This document shows, piece by piece, positions 1 through 7,799 of a stretch of DNA of 39,392 nt. The stretch covers positions 1 through 39,392 of the forward strand of contig JBBQNN010000031.1 of the NCBI GenBank assembly GCA_038329965.1, in the 5' to 3' direction. Under the pieces are notes generated by a model. The model was given only the letters and a program-made list of their open reading frames with translations, did no database searches and was not told where the DNA came from. Each line of letters starts with the position of its first letter. Position 1 is the first letter of the stretch. The position numbers and the translations under genes were made by a program. This DNA comes from QHCA01 sp003244095. GTDB taxonomy: Bacteria; Actinomycetota; Actinomycetes; Mycobacteriales; QHCA01.

Positions 1-318
1 GCGGAACGCCACCTGCTCCCAGCAGGCGGCCTCCAACTTCCGCGAGGACCGGACCCCGGTGGTGTAGCCGAGCAGCAGCACCCGCACCATCAGCCGCGGG
101 TCGAACGGCGGTGCGCCCCGCCCTTCCCGGTAGTCGGCGTAAAACGCCGACAGGTCCAGATGCTCATCGACCAGATCGGCAACGAACCGGGCCAGGTGCT
201 CCTGCGGAAGCCACTCATCCAACGACGGCGGGACCAGGAAGATCTGATCCGGCTGGAACGGCCGGAACGTCTTACCCACCGGCCCCCGCTCCACCACCGG
301 CGCCACCACCGGCGTCAT
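1..318 (-). CDS. IS1182-type transposase, N-terminal part (runs off window)
   Basis: The minus strand encodes an open frame from an ATG at 318 to the window edge. It reads MTPVVAPVVERGPVGKTFRP and continues with the motifs SLDEWLPQEHLARFVADLVD, REGRGAPPFDPRLMVRVLL and SRKLEAACWEQVAFR. This is the N-terminal domain of IS1182/IS5-group DDE transposases (the DUF772/InsH N-terminal domain), which binds the element ends before the catalytic domain. The catalytic DDE residues lie outside the window. An in-frame GTG at 354 would add 12 residues; the ATG has a GAGGG about 10 nt upstream and is preferred. No frameshift is visible in the 106 codons seen, so the copy may be intact. Family assignment is firm; activity cannot be judged. 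Confidence 0.85.
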   Translation of the reverse strand, partial: MTPVVAPVVERGPVGKTFRPFQPDQIFLVPPSLDEWLPQEHLARFVADLVDEHLDLSAFYADYREGRGAPPFDPRLMVRVLLLGYTTGVRSSRKLEAACWEQVAFR

Positions 319-430
319 CTCGAACAGGCCCTCATCACCTTCACCTGCAGGCACGCTGCAGTCTCTCAACGATCAGGAACTCATTGAACGACCCCACCCG
401 GCGTGTTTCGTGCCCACGCTCCTAGGCACG
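1..430 (-). mobile_element. Edge of an IS1182-family insertion sequence
   Basis: The transposase start at 318 implies that the element's left end lies between about 330 and 500, before the 3' end of the secreted-protein gene at 504. Within 319-503 I see no gene. There is an inverted repeat CGTGCC (409-414) / GGCACG (425-430), which could belong to the terminal region. The other element end is outside the window, so the terminal inverted repeats and target duplication cannot be paired. The right boundary given is a guess. Confidence 0.45.
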
Positions 431-503
431 GCGGGTTCACCGGCTCAGGGCTTGCCCTCGGACGCTGTAGGCCGAGGGGATGATGCGGCCACGGCGTCAC
501 GAC

Positions 504-2009
504 CTACTGAGCAGGGCGCCACGCGGACAGCGGGTGGATCTCCCAGCCGGTGAAGTGGTGCCACTCCTCGGTGACGTGCCCCGGATCCCAATAGACGAAG
601 CCCTGGATGTCGACCAGCGTGTCGTTGGGCACCACCGGCGGCGCGACACCAGCGGTCCGGAAGCTTTCCGCGATCTCACCGTGTATCTGGCTCACCAGTG
701 ACAGCGGTTGCGTCGGATCTGCCAGATTCCCCACGATATCGCCGTCGCCGGGCGGGCCGCCGAAGATGCCTCCGCCGTGGAACTCCTTGGATACCCGGAC
801 GTTGTCGATCTCGACGAACTCCCCGACGCCGTTGACCGTGCAGGGCGGCTGTAAGCTGTTCTTGACCGGGATCCCCGGCCGGAAGTCGCCACCGGCCAAC
901 GTTGCGCCGCCCAGGGTCGACCGCGCCTTACCCATGATCTCCGCGACGGTAGTCAGGGTGGCCCAGCACCGCACGGCCGGATTCCATGACGATTTCGAGA
1001 TGGGCAGGAGCCGGGTCCAGCCCGACCACGACCCAGCGGCCGTCTGGGTGCCGGAATAGTACCGATCGCCGCCCCCGAGAGCGAAAATGGACACCGGCCC
1101 CCCACCGGGCACCGCTGTAGCGCCTGGTCCCGAAGCCAGCTGGCCACCCAGCGGCTGCCAGGCCATGGTCGCCGTCCCGGCGGTGCGGTGCCACAGGCCG
1201 TTGTCCGTCCCGCGAAGGTAGACCTCCAGCCGCCCGGGGGCAGACGCGGCTACGGCCGGATCGCTCAAGGTATCGCCGCCCAGTGGCTTCCAGCCGGCCC
1301 ACACTCCGGCGCTGTCGCGGGTGCGGGACCACAACGAGTTGTCGGCCCATCGGACGATGACCGTGGTCGTGCCGAGGGTGCTGACCGCCGCCGGTCCGCT
1401 CCCGGGCGCGAGCCGGCCCCCGAGGGAGAGCCAACTCCTGCCGACGGCTGTCGACCGGGTCCACAGTGCCCCATCGGCTCCTCCCACGAACACGTCGACC
1501 TGCCCGGCGGCCGGTGAGGAGGCCGCAGCCCGGCCGGTCGGGCCGCCCCCCAGGGATACCCATGGCGACCAGACCCCGGCGGAGTCGGAGGTCTTCTGCA
1601 GGAGATCGCCGGTGCTGCTCGTGATGAAGACCGCCAGGTTCCCCGGTCCGCTGGAGGCAGCGGCCGGCGCACCGGCCAGCGACCCGCCGAGGGACAGCGA
1701 CGGCGCCCAACCAGCGCCCGTGAGCAACCGGTGTTCCAACGACCCGAAATGGGCTTCGGTGTAGAGCGTCGTTGTACGGGTGAACAGATGGATGTTGCCG
1801 TTGGCCATCGCGAGCGGCGCCGGAGCACCCACGTCGGGGACAGCAGCAAGCGACGTGGTTGCCGTGACCTGGCCCGTCCGGCCGACCTGTGCGGATGCGT
1901 TCACGGCTTCGGGGCCGGTGACGAGAAACAGGGCGACGACGCCCAGGCCCACCACCCAGCCATGGCGGGGCAGAAGAGATGAACTCATAGCTGGATCGTT
2001 TCTCGTCAC
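504..2009 (-). CDS. Secreted protein with five tectonin/PLL-like propeller repeats
   Basis: This is a 501-residue protein with an N-terminal signal-type segment (hydrophobic stretch after RHGW, then a VNASAQ region), so it is probably exported. Residues of about 60-330 hold five repeats of roughly 50 residues. Each has a hydrophobic VxVFV/LAVFI strand, a G-x-L-W/LLQ turn and a closing W-x-x-LGG: WSPWVSLGG, RSWLSLGG, WAGWKPLGG, MAWQPLGG, WSGWTRLLP. This pattern is that of PLL-like/DUF346 or tectonin beta-propellers, which often bind sugars. The last 150 residues contain three Cys and the motif WDPGHVTEEWHHFTGWEIHP, which I do not recognise. Start: GTG 2009 lies 7 nt after TACCAT (leaderless geometry); an in-frame ATG at 1988 is the alternative. 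Neither has a Shine-Dalgarno. Function is unknown; a lectin-like or surface role is inference. Confidence 0.7.
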   Translation of the reverse strand: MTRNDPAMSSSLLPRHGWVVGLGVVALFLVTGPEAVNASAQVGRTGQVTATTSLAAVPDVGAPAPLAMANGNIHLFTRTTTLYTEAHFGSLEHRLLTGAGWAPSLSLGGSLAGAPAAASSGPGNLAVFITSSTGDLLQKTSDSAGVWSPWVSLGGGPTGRAAASSPAAGQVDVFVGGADGALWTRSTAVGRSWLSLGGRLAPGSGPAAVSTLGTTTVIVRWADNSLWSRTRDSAGVWAGWKPLGGDTLSDPAVAASAPGRLEVYLRGTDNGLWHRTAGTATMAWQPLGGQLASGPGATAVPGGGPVSIFALGGGDRYYSGTQTAAGSWSGWTRLLPISKSSWNPAVRCWATLTTVAEIMGKARSTLGGATLAGGDFRPGIPVKNSLQPPCTVNGVGEFVEIDNVRVSKEFHGGGIFGGPPGDGDIVGNLADPTQPLSLVSQIHGEIAESFRTAGVAPPVVPNDTLVDIQGFVYWDPGHVTEEWHHFTGWEIHPLSAWRPAQ

Positions 2010-2016
2010 ACTACAT

Positions 2017-2022
2017 ATGGTA
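2017..2022 (-). promoter_or_regulatory. -10 element TACCAT, 7 nt before GTG 2009
   Basis: On the minus strand TACCAT fits TANNNT and is followed by 7 nt and then the GTG at 2009, so transcription should begin at or next to the start codon. It overlaps an inverted repeat, GTAGCG (2020-2025) / CGCTAC (2035-2040), which also covers the stop codon of the upstream polymerase gene. Confidence 0.45.
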
Positions 2023-2036
2023 GCGGAAAGCTAACG

Positions 2037-3065
2037 CTACGTGTCGTCCCTCGTCATGGCTTTCCTCGCTCGGGAGGGCTGCACCCGCATCGGCTCGCCC
2101 GGCATCTTGGGGTAGTTCGGTGGGTAGGGGGCGTCCCCCAGGCCGTGATCGCTTTCGTCGCGCCGGGCCCATTCGAGCAGCGGCTCGATCGAGACGGCGT
2201 GGTCGTCGATCGCTGCCTGCACGTCCCCCAGGGCGGCGAACCGGGCCGGCACCGTGGCCAGGGTCAGCTCCCGATGGTCGACGTCAGGCAGCTCCGCCCA
2301 CCGGAACGGCGTCGAGACCAGCGCCTCCGGCTTGGCCCGGACGCTGTAGGCACTCGCGATGGTGCGGTCCCGGGCGTTCTGGTTGAAGTCGACGAAGACC
2401 CGCTCGCCACGCTCCTCCTTCCACCATTTGGTGGTCAGCAGGTCCGGCGCACGGCGTTCGAGCTCCCGGGCGAGGGCCAGCGCTGCCCGGCGGACGTCGG
2501 TGAACACCCAGTCGGGCTCGATGCGTACGAAGATGTGGATCCCCCGGCCGCCGGAGGTCTTGGGCCAGCCGGTCCAGCCCAGCTCGTCCAGCAACTCGTG
2601 TACGTGGCCCGCGGCAACCCGGGCGTCCTCGAAGTCGGTGCCCGGCTGCGGGTCGAGGTCCACCCGCAGCTCGTCCGGCCGCTCGGTGTCGAAGCGCCGT
2701 GAGTGCCAGGGGTGGAACTCCACGGTCGACATCTGGGCCGCCCAGATCACCGAGGCGATCTCGGTGACGCACAACTCGTCGGCGTGCCGGCCCGAGGGGA
2801 AAGTCACCCGGACCGACTCCACCCACGGCGGCCGGGAGTCCGGCACCCGCTTCTGGTAGATGTCCTCGCCCAGGACGCCGGTGGGGAACCGGCGCATCAT
2901 GCACGGCCGGTTGCGCAGCGCGCGCACGATGCCGTCGCCCACGGACAGGTAGTAGTTGATCATGTCCAGCTTGGTCTCGGCGCGGGCCGGGAAGTAGACC
3001 CGGTCGGGGTTGGTCACCTTGACCGTCCGGTCGCCGACCTCGATCTCCACGTACGGCGATGCCAT
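2037..3065 (-). CDS. Stand-alone LigD-type DNA/RNA polymerase (primase) domain protein
   Basis: This 342-residue protein matches the polymerase domain (PolDom, archaeo-eukaryotic primase fold) of the NHEJ ligase LigD. Visible family motifs are TNPDRVYFP near the start, YYLSVGDGIVRALRNRP, the metal-binding DLDP (D136, D138), and the nucleotide-binding SGGRGIHIFV. VDFNQNARDRTIASAYSVRA then precedes the C-terminal part. No ligase or phosphoesterase domain is fused, and no Ku gene lies in the window, so it is an orphan PolDom like those known in mycobacteria. Those enzymes fill gaps in double-strand breaks, often adding ribonucleotides; the same role here is inference. Start ATG 3065 lies 6 nt after TACAGT. 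The gene ends 28 bp before the secreted-protein start and diverges from msrB. Confidence 0.88.
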   Translation of the reverse strand: MASPYVEIEVGDRTVKVTNPDRVYFPARAETKLDMINYYLSVGDGIVRALRNRPCMMRRFPTGVLGEDIYQKRVPDSRPPWVESVRVTFPSGRHADELCVTEIASVIWAAQMSTVEFHPWHSRRFDTERPDELRVDLDPQPGTDFEDARVAAGHVHELLDELGWTGWPKTSGGRGIHIFVRIEPDWVFTDVRRAALALARELERRAPDLLTTKWWKEERGERVFVDFNQNARDRTIASAYSVRAKPEALVSTPFRWAELPDVDHRELTLATVPARFAALGDVQAAIDDHAVSIEPLLEWARRDESDHGLGDAPYPPNYPKMPGEPMRVQPSRARKAMTRDDT

Positions 3066-3071
3066 AGGCGC

Positions 3072-3077
3072 ACTGTA
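3072..3077 (-). promoter_or_regulatory. -10 element TACAGT, 6 nt before ATG 3065
   Basis: Minus-strand TACAGT is followed by GCGCCT and then the ATG. This spacing puts +1 on the A of the start codon, so a leaderless mRNA is expected for the LigD-like gene. No Shine-Dalgarno is present. Confidence 0.5.
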
Positions 3078-3128
3078 ATCGGCGCGGTGGCGTAATCGGC
3101 AGGTAAGGCGATCACGCGGCGGCCGTCG

Positions 3129-3134
3129 TACCGT
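3129..3134 (+). promoter_or_regulatory. -10 element TACCGT, 6 nt before ATG 3141
   Basis: TACCGT, then GGACGC, then the msrB ATG. This is leaderless geometry with no Shine-Dalgarno. The 75-bp gap shared with the divergent LigD-like gene also has the 9-mer GTAATCGGC twice (3075-3083 and 3092-3100). Confidence 0.5.
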
Positions 3135-3140
3135 GGACGC

Positions 3141-3545
3141 ATGTCAGCACAGGTGGATAAGACAGACGAACAGTGGCGGGCGCAGCTCACACCGGAGGAG
3201 TACCAGGTGCTCCGCAAGGCCGGCACCGAGCGGGCGTTCACCGGGGAGTACACCGACACCAAGACCAAGGGGGTCTACCGCTGCCGCGCGTGCGGGGCCG
3301 AGCTGTTCCGCTCGGACACCAAGTTCGACTCGCACTGCGGGTGGCCGTCGTTCTTCTCGCCGCTGGCCGGCGACCGGGTCATCCTGCGGCAGGACGGCAG
3401 CCTGTTCATGCGGCGCACCGAGGTGCTCTGCGCCAACTGCCACTCACACCTCGGGCATGTCTTCGACGACGCACCGCAGACGCCGACCGGCGACCGCTAC
3501 TGCATCAACTCGATCTCGCTGACCTTGGAATCGGATCCGGCCTGA
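3141..3545 (+). CDS. msrB: Peptide-methionine (R)-S-oxide reductase MsrB
   Basis: MsrB reduces the R epimer of methionine sulfoxide in proteins and free Met-R-SO, with electrons from thioredoxin. The 134-residue length is normal for a single-domain cytosolic MsrB. The zinc site is complete (C48 and C51 in CRAC, C97 and C100 in CANC). The catalytic Cys is C121 in RYCINS, and C66 in HCGWPS is a candidate resolving Cys. The conserved SHLGHVFDD stretch is also present. It is a single gene on the plus strand between divergent ligD-like and convergent chdC, with only 12 bp to the chdC stop. Its neighbourhood next to chdC is conserved in mycobacteria (from memory). Confidence 0.95.
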   Translation: MSAQVDKTDEQWRAQLTPEEYQVLRKAGTERAFTGEYTDTKTKGVYRCRACGAELFRSDTKFDSHCGWPSFFSPLAGDRVILRQDGSLFMRRTEVLCANCHSHLGHVFDDAPQTPTGDRYCINSISLTLESDPA

Positions 3546-3557
3546 CCTCGGGTCACG

Positions 3558-4253
3558 TCACGGCAGGGCGGCGACCAGCTCGCTCACGGGCTTGCGGACA
3601 CCGGTGTAGAACGGGATCTCCATCCGGGTGTGCAGTCGCGCCTGCGCGCCGCGCAGGTGGCGCATCAGGTCGACGATGCGGTGCAGGTCGTCCGCCTCGA
3701 AGGCCAGCATCCACTCGTAGTCGCCGAGGCTGAACGCCGACACCGTGTTAGCCCGGACGTCGGGATAGTCCCGGGCCATCACGCCGTGCTCGGCCAGCAT
3801 CGCGCGGCGGTCGGCCTCGGGCAGCAGGTACCACTCCAGCGACCGGACGAACGGGTAGACGCTCACGTAGCGGCGCGGCTCCTCGTCGGCGATGAACGCC
3901 GGCAGGTGGCTCTTGTTGAACTCCGCCGGCCGGTGCAGGGCCATCGCGGACCAGACCGGCTCGCAGGCCCGGCCCAACGTGGTACGGCGGAACCGGGAGT
4001 AGACCTCCTGCAGGTCATCCGAGGTGGCGGCGTGCCACCAGAACATCAGGTCGGCGTCGGCCCGGAAGCCGGCGACGTCGTAGATACCTCGGGTCACCAG
4101 GCCCTTGGCGGCCGACTGTTCGAGCAGGTCCGCGACCTCTGCGGCGGCGGCTGTCCGCGAGTCGTCGGGCAACGGCCGCCGGGCGGCGAAGACAGACCAC
4201 ATGCTGTAGCGGATCTGCGCGTTGAGAACCTTGGCCTGCTTGCCGTCAACCAT
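3558..4253 (-). CDS. chdC: Coproheme decarboxylase (HemQ/ChdC)
   Basis: ChdC performs the last step of the coproporphyrin-dependent heme pathway: it oxidatively decarboxylates Fe-coproporphyrin III to heme b using H2O2. The 231-residue chlorite-dismutase-fold protein has the family signature FNKSHLPAFI followed by RRYVSVYPFVRSLEWYLLP. Y133 (in YPFVRS) is at the catalytic Tyr position and H156 (in AEHGVMARDYP) at the proximal heme ligand position. The distal Arg of true chlorite dismutases is not in its usual context, which fits HemQ rather than Cld. Its first 8 bp overlap the end of cgoX, so the two are translationally coupled and cotranscribed. Confidence 0.94.
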   Translation of the reverse strand: MVDGKQAKVLNAQIRYSMWSVFAARRPLPDDSRTAAAAEVADLLEQSAAKGLVTRGIYDVAGFRADADLMFWWHAATSDDLQEVYSRFRRTTLGRACEPVWSAMALHRPAEFNKSHLPAFIADEEPRRYVSVYPFVRSLEWYLLPEADRRAMLAEHGVMARDYPDVRANTVSAFSLGDYEWMLAFEADDLHRIVDLMRHLRGAQARLHTRMEIPFYTGVRKPVSELVAALP

Positions 4254-5628
4254 GCGCCGATTGTCTCAGGTATGCACCGACCTTCGCAGCAGCCGCATAG
4301 CCCGATCGGATGCAGGCCGGCACGCCGACGCCAACGTAGGCGGCACCGGCCACCACCAGTCCCGGCGTCCGGGCCACGTCGGCCTCGATCCGCCGGACCC
4401 GGTCGAGGTGCCCGACGGCGTACTGCGGGAGCGCCCCGCCCCATCGGGTCACCCGGGAGGCGACCGGCCGCACGGCGATCCCGGTGAGGGCCGCGACGTC
4501 ATCGGCGGCCAGGGCGGCCAGCTCCTCGTCGCTGCGCTGTAGCACGGCTTCCTCGCCGTACCGACCGATCGAGGCGCGCACCAGTGTCAGGCGCCCCGAG
4601 AGGTGCGCCCACTTCTGCGACGAGAACGTGACGGCTTTGACGGCGCGGCCCTCGGCCGATCCGACCAGCAGGCCGCTGCCGGCCGGCAACGCGGTCCCGG
4701 GATAGGCCAGGGTGACGATCGCCATGCTCGCGTAGCCGATGCCGGCGAGTTCGCCGGCCGCGAACGGCGCCAGGTCGCGCAACAGTCGCCCGGCCGGCCC
4801 GGCCGGCACCGCCACGACGACAGCGTCGGCGTCCAGCGCGGTCGGGTCGGGCACCGGTCCGGCCGTCACCCGCAAGCCCGATCCGGTACGGGTGACCTCC
4901 CGCACCGTCAACCCGGCGCGCACATCGGCATCCAGCCCGGCGAGCAGCGCCGCGACCAGGCCGCCGAGGCCGCCCCGCAATGACGCGAAGGCCGGTGAGC
5001 CGCTTGCGGTCCCGCGGGCTGCCCGGGCCGCGGCGACGAGTGATCGGGGGCTGCCCAGGGCGGCGGCGAGGGCCGGCATGGTCGCCTGCAGCGACAACCC
5101 GTCGGCGTGTCCCGCGTAGACCCCGCCGAGGAGCGGGTCGACCAGGCGCTCGAGCACTTGCGCGCCCAGGCGACGGCGGACCAACTCCCCCACCGCCACG
5201 TCGTCGAGGACTCGCTCACCGGCGGAGGCTTCCTCGGCCCGGACCTCAGCGAGGCCGGCCGGCGTCAGGACCCCCGAGGCCGCCAGCGCGTCGAGGTCGC
5301 CGGGCACGCCCAGGACGGTGCCGGCCGGCAACGGGCGCAGGGCACCGCCGACCGCGACCGAGGCCGCGCTGGTCACCGGGTGCACCAGGTCCTCGCCCAG
5401 CCCCACCGCACGGGCCAGGTCGACCGCCTCGGGCACGCCGGCCAGGAACATCTCGGCGCCTTCGTCGACCGGGACACCTTCGATGGTCGACGTGCGCAGC
5501 TTGCCACCCAGCATCCGGGCGCGGTCGACGACGGTGAGCCCGGTCAGCTCCGGACAGTCGCGCCGCAGGGCGTGGGCGGCGGCCAACCCGGCGATGCCGC
5601 CGCCGACGACGACGACCCGGCCGGTCAT
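4246..5628 (-). CDS. cgoX: Coproporphyrinogen III oxidase (CgoX/HemY type)
   Basis: This FAD enzyme oxidises coproporphyrinogen III to coproporphyrin III in the Gram-positive heme pathway; such genes are often labelled hemG or hemY. The 460 residues open with the dinucleotide-binding VVVVGGGIAGLAAAHALRR and continue with MLGGKLRTS and PVDEGAEMFLAGVPEAVDLA. They end with the C-terminal FAD contact ARTPGLVVAGAAYVGVGVPA, typical of the family. Assignment to the copro-type rather than proto-type oxidase follows from its fusion-like coupling with chdC (8-bp overlap) and from the phylum; it is inference. No clear Shine-Dalgarno or TANNNT sits directly before ATG 5628. hemE lies on the same strand 955 bp upstream, separated by an opposite-strand lipoprotein gene, so cgoX probably has its own promoter. 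Confidence 0.92.
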   Translation of the reverse strand: MTGRVVVVGGGIAGLAAAHALRRDCPELTGLTVVDRARMLGGKLRTSTIEGVPVDEGAEMFLAGVPEAVDLARAVGLGEDLVHPVTSAASVAVGGALRPLPAGTVLGVPGDLDALAASGVLTPAGLAEVRAEEASAGERVLDDVAVGELVRRRLGAQVLERLVDPLLGGVYAGHADGLSLQATMPALAAALGSPRSLVAAARAARGTASGSPAFASLRGGLGGLVAALLAGLDADVRAGLTVREVTRTGSGLRVTAGPVPDPTALDADAVVVAVPAGPAGRLLRDLAPFAAGELAGIGYASMAIVTLAYPGTALPAGSGLLVGSAEGRAVKAVTFSSQKWAHLSGRLTLVRASIGRYGEEAVLQRSDEELAALAADDVAALTGIAVRPVASRVTRWGGALPQYAVGHLDRVRRIEADVARTPGLVVAGAAYVGVGVPACIRSGYAAAAKVGAYLRQSAHG

Positions 5629-5738
5629 GGTGGCGTCGACTTCCGTGACATGACCGCCGCGCTTTCGTGACCTTCGTACGGAACCACATCGGCACAGGTC
5701 ACGTCTGACCGCCGACCACCACCGAAGGGGGAAACATC

Positions 5739-6635
5739 ATGCGTCGATCTGTGATCGCGGCCGGCACCGTGCTGGCCCTGCTCGCCCTGGCCGGATGCAG
5801 CAGCAGCGCCGGAGGGGCCAGGCGCAGCGCCGTATCCGATAGCGGCGGGGCCACGAGCGTGCTCCGTGCGCCGCAGGGCACCCCTGCCACCGGGACACAG
5901 CAGCGCGTATCCATCGGACCCGCCCGGATCATCACCGCCGAGCTCACGCTGCGGGCCAAGAGCGGTGCCGACGTGGCGAAGATCGCCAACGCGGCCACCG
6001 ACATGGTCACCACCGCGGGCGGCAACCAGACCGGCGATCGGCGCACCGAAGCCGGCTCCGGAACGCAGGCCGACCTCGTCTTCAAGGTGCCGCCGGAGAA
6101 GTACCCGGCGATCCTGGACCGGATCGCCAAGCTGGGCAAGGAGCTCAGCCGGTCCGCTCAGGCAGAGGACGTCACCGACCAGGTCGTCGACGTGGACTCG
6201 CGGGTCAGGTCGCAGGAGGCCAGCGTCGCGCGGATCCGCACGCTGCTGACCGGTGCGCACACGATCGGCGACGTCGTGCAGATCGAGGGTGAGCTGGCCA
6301 AGCGGGAGGCCGACCTGGAGTCGCTCAAGGCGCGGCAGCGGGCACTGGACGGCCAGACGTCCCTCGCCACGATCACGCTGCATGTACGCGGACCGAAAGC
6401 GGCGGTGGTCAGCCCGGCCAAGAAACCGCGTGGCTTCGTCGTAGGGCTGTCGCACGGCTGGGCGGCCTTCACCGCCGCCACCACCTGGCTGCTGACCGCG
6501 ATCGGCGCCCTGCTGCCCTTCCTGATCACGGCGGGCCTGGCCCTGGCCGCCGCCACGGCTGTGCGCCGTCGCCGTCAGTCGCGTCACCCATCGCCTTCCG
6601 CCGACCCGGCGCCGGCTTCGGCGGCGGCGTCCTGA
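5739..6635 (+). CDS. DUF4349 lipoprotein
   Basis: This is a 298-residue predicted lipoprotein. The N-terminus carries a signal peptide ending in the lipobox LALAGC, with the lipidated Cys at 20. The middle (about 65-225) is the DUF4349 domain: RIITAELTLRAKSGADVAKIANAA, a strand-helix unit, then VTDQVVDVDSRVRSQEASVARI and a heptad-like helical stretch IEGELAKREADLESLKARQRALDGQ that looks coiled-coil. ATITLHVRGP follows. A C-terminal transmembrane helix (about 240-268) ends in a basic RRRRQ tail. The protein is thus anchored at both ends, with the domain outside. Start ATG 5739 has a strong GAAGGGGGA Shine-Dalgarno. The last 52 bp overlap the 3' end of hemE on the other strand. The biochemical role of the family is unknown. 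Confidence 0.85.
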   Translation: MRRSVIAAGTVLALLALAGCSSSAGGARRSAVSDSGGATSVLRAPQGTPATGTQQRVSIGPARIITAELTLRAKSGADVAKIANAATDMVTTAGGNQTGDRRTEAGSGTQADLVFKVPPEKYPAILDRIAKLGKELSRSAQAEDVTDQVVDVDSRVRSQEASVARIRTLLTGAHTIGDVVQIEGELAKREADLESLKARQRALDGQTSLATITLHVRGPKAAVVSPAKKPRGFVVGLSHGWAAFTAATTWLLTAIGALLPFLITAGLALAAATAVRRRRQSRHPSPSADPAPASAAAS

Positions 6636-7666
6636 GAGCGTGCTACGGAGTGCACCAGATCCACGACGCGGGTCAGGACCCCGGGGTCGGTCGAGGGGAG
6701 CACGCCGTGGCCGAGGTTGAACACGTGACCTTCGGCCCCGGCACCCTCGGCCAGGACACGGCGCACCTCCTGCTCGACGACCGGCCACGGTGCGAACAGG
6801 ACGGCCGGATCGAGGTTGCCCTGCACCGCCCGCCCTGGCCCCACCCGAACCACCGCGACGTCGAGCGGCACCCGCCAGTCGACGCCGACCACGTCGGCGC
6901 CGGCTTCGCCCATGAGCCGCAGCAACTCACCGGTCCCGACACCGAAGTGGATCCGGGGCACCGACAGGTCGGCCAGGCCGCCCAGGACCTTGGCGCTGTG
7001 CGGGGCGACATAGTCGCGGTAGTCGGCCGGCGACAGGGCGCCGGCCCAGGAGTCGAACAACTGCACGACTGAGGCGCCCGCCTCGACCTGGACGCGCAGG
7101 AAGCCCAGCGTGATCTCGGCGAGGACGTCGAGCAGGGCATGCCAGGTCGCCGGATCGCCGTACATCAGCGCCTTGCTGTGCTCGTGGGTGCGCGACGGGC
7201 CGCCCTCGACCAAATAGCTGGCCAGCGTGAAGGGAGCACCGGCGAAGCCGATCAGCGGCGTGCCGCCGAGCTCGGCCACGAGGCGCTTGACCGCGTCGGT
7301 GACGTACGGCACATCGCCGGGCTCGAGCGGCCGGATCCCCGTGACGTCGACGGCGGCCCGGACCGGCGCCTTCACCACCGGGCCGACACCGGGCACGATG
7401 TCGAGGTCGATGCCGACCGCCTTGAGCGGCACCACGATGTCAGAGAAGAGTATGGCGGCGTCGACGCCGTGCCGGCGCACCGGTTGCAGAGTGATCTCGG
7501 CGATCAGGTCGGGCGTCTGACAGGCGGTGAGCATGTCGACGCCGGCCCGCAGCTCGCGGTACTCCGGTAGCGAACGGCCGGCCTGCCGCATGAACCACAC
7601 CGGGGTCCGGGGCACCGGGAGCCGCCGGCAGGCGCGGAGCAGGAGGGATTCGGCGGGGCTCGGCAT
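6584..7666 (-). CDS. hemE: Uroporphyrinogen decarboxylase
   Basis: HemE removes four carboxyl groups from uroporphyrinogen III to give coproporphyrinogen III, the substrate of CgoX. The 360-residue protein has the substrate-site signature PVWFMRQAGRSLPEYR near residue 22. The second signature is IGFAGAPFTLASYLVEGG, and the active-site Asp is in ILFSDIVVPLKAVGID. VFNLGHGVLPSTDP lies near the C-terminus. The frame is open far upstream, but only the ATG at 7666 gives the family N-terminus; a GGGAGG lies about 11 nt before it. The C-terminal tail (VARSQDAAAEAGAG and beyond) extends past the usual end and overlaps the lipoprotein gene antisense by 52 bp. Confidence 0.96.
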   Translation of the reverse strand: MPSPAESLLLRACRRLPVPRTPVWFMRQAGRSLPEYRELRAGVDMLTACQTPDLIAEITLQPVRRHGVDAAILFSDIVVPLKAVGIDLDIVPGVGPVVKAPVRAAVDVTGIRPLEPGDVPYVTDAVKRLVAELGGTPLIGFAGAPFTLASYLVEGGPSRTHEHSKALMYGDPATWHALLDVLAEITLGFLRVQVEAGASVVQLFDSWAGALSPADYRDYVAPHSAKVLGGLADLSVPRIHFGVGTGELLRLMGEAGADVVGVDWRVPLDVAVVRVGPGRAVQGNLDPAVLFAPWPVVEQEVRRVLAEGAGAEGHVFNLGHGVLPSTDPGVLTRVVDLVHSVARSQDAAAEAGAGSAEGDG

Positions 7667-7730
7667 GGTGCCGCCATCCTCCCACCCCGACACGCCGGGT
7701 CGCGCCTGCCCGGTTGTGTCGTACCCCCGT

Positions 7731-7789
7731 GTCACGGTCTTCGTGACCGGCCGGCTGGCCGGTGACCGAAGGGCCACGTGACCGAAGGG
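7731..7789. repeat. Cluster of inverted and direct repeats upstream of the Cys-rich gene
   Basis: GTCACG (7731-7736) pairs with CGTGAC (7742-7747). ACCGGCC (7746-7752) pairs with GGCCGGT (7757-7763) around a GGCT loop. The hexamer GTGACC occurs at 7743, 7762 and 7778, the last two inside a 12-bp direct repeat GTGACCGAAGGG spaced 16 bp. The block lies between the divergent starts of hemE (7666) and the small protein (7800). An operator array or a structured leader are both possible. Confidence 0.5.
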
Positions 7790-7799
7790 CGAGGGACCC

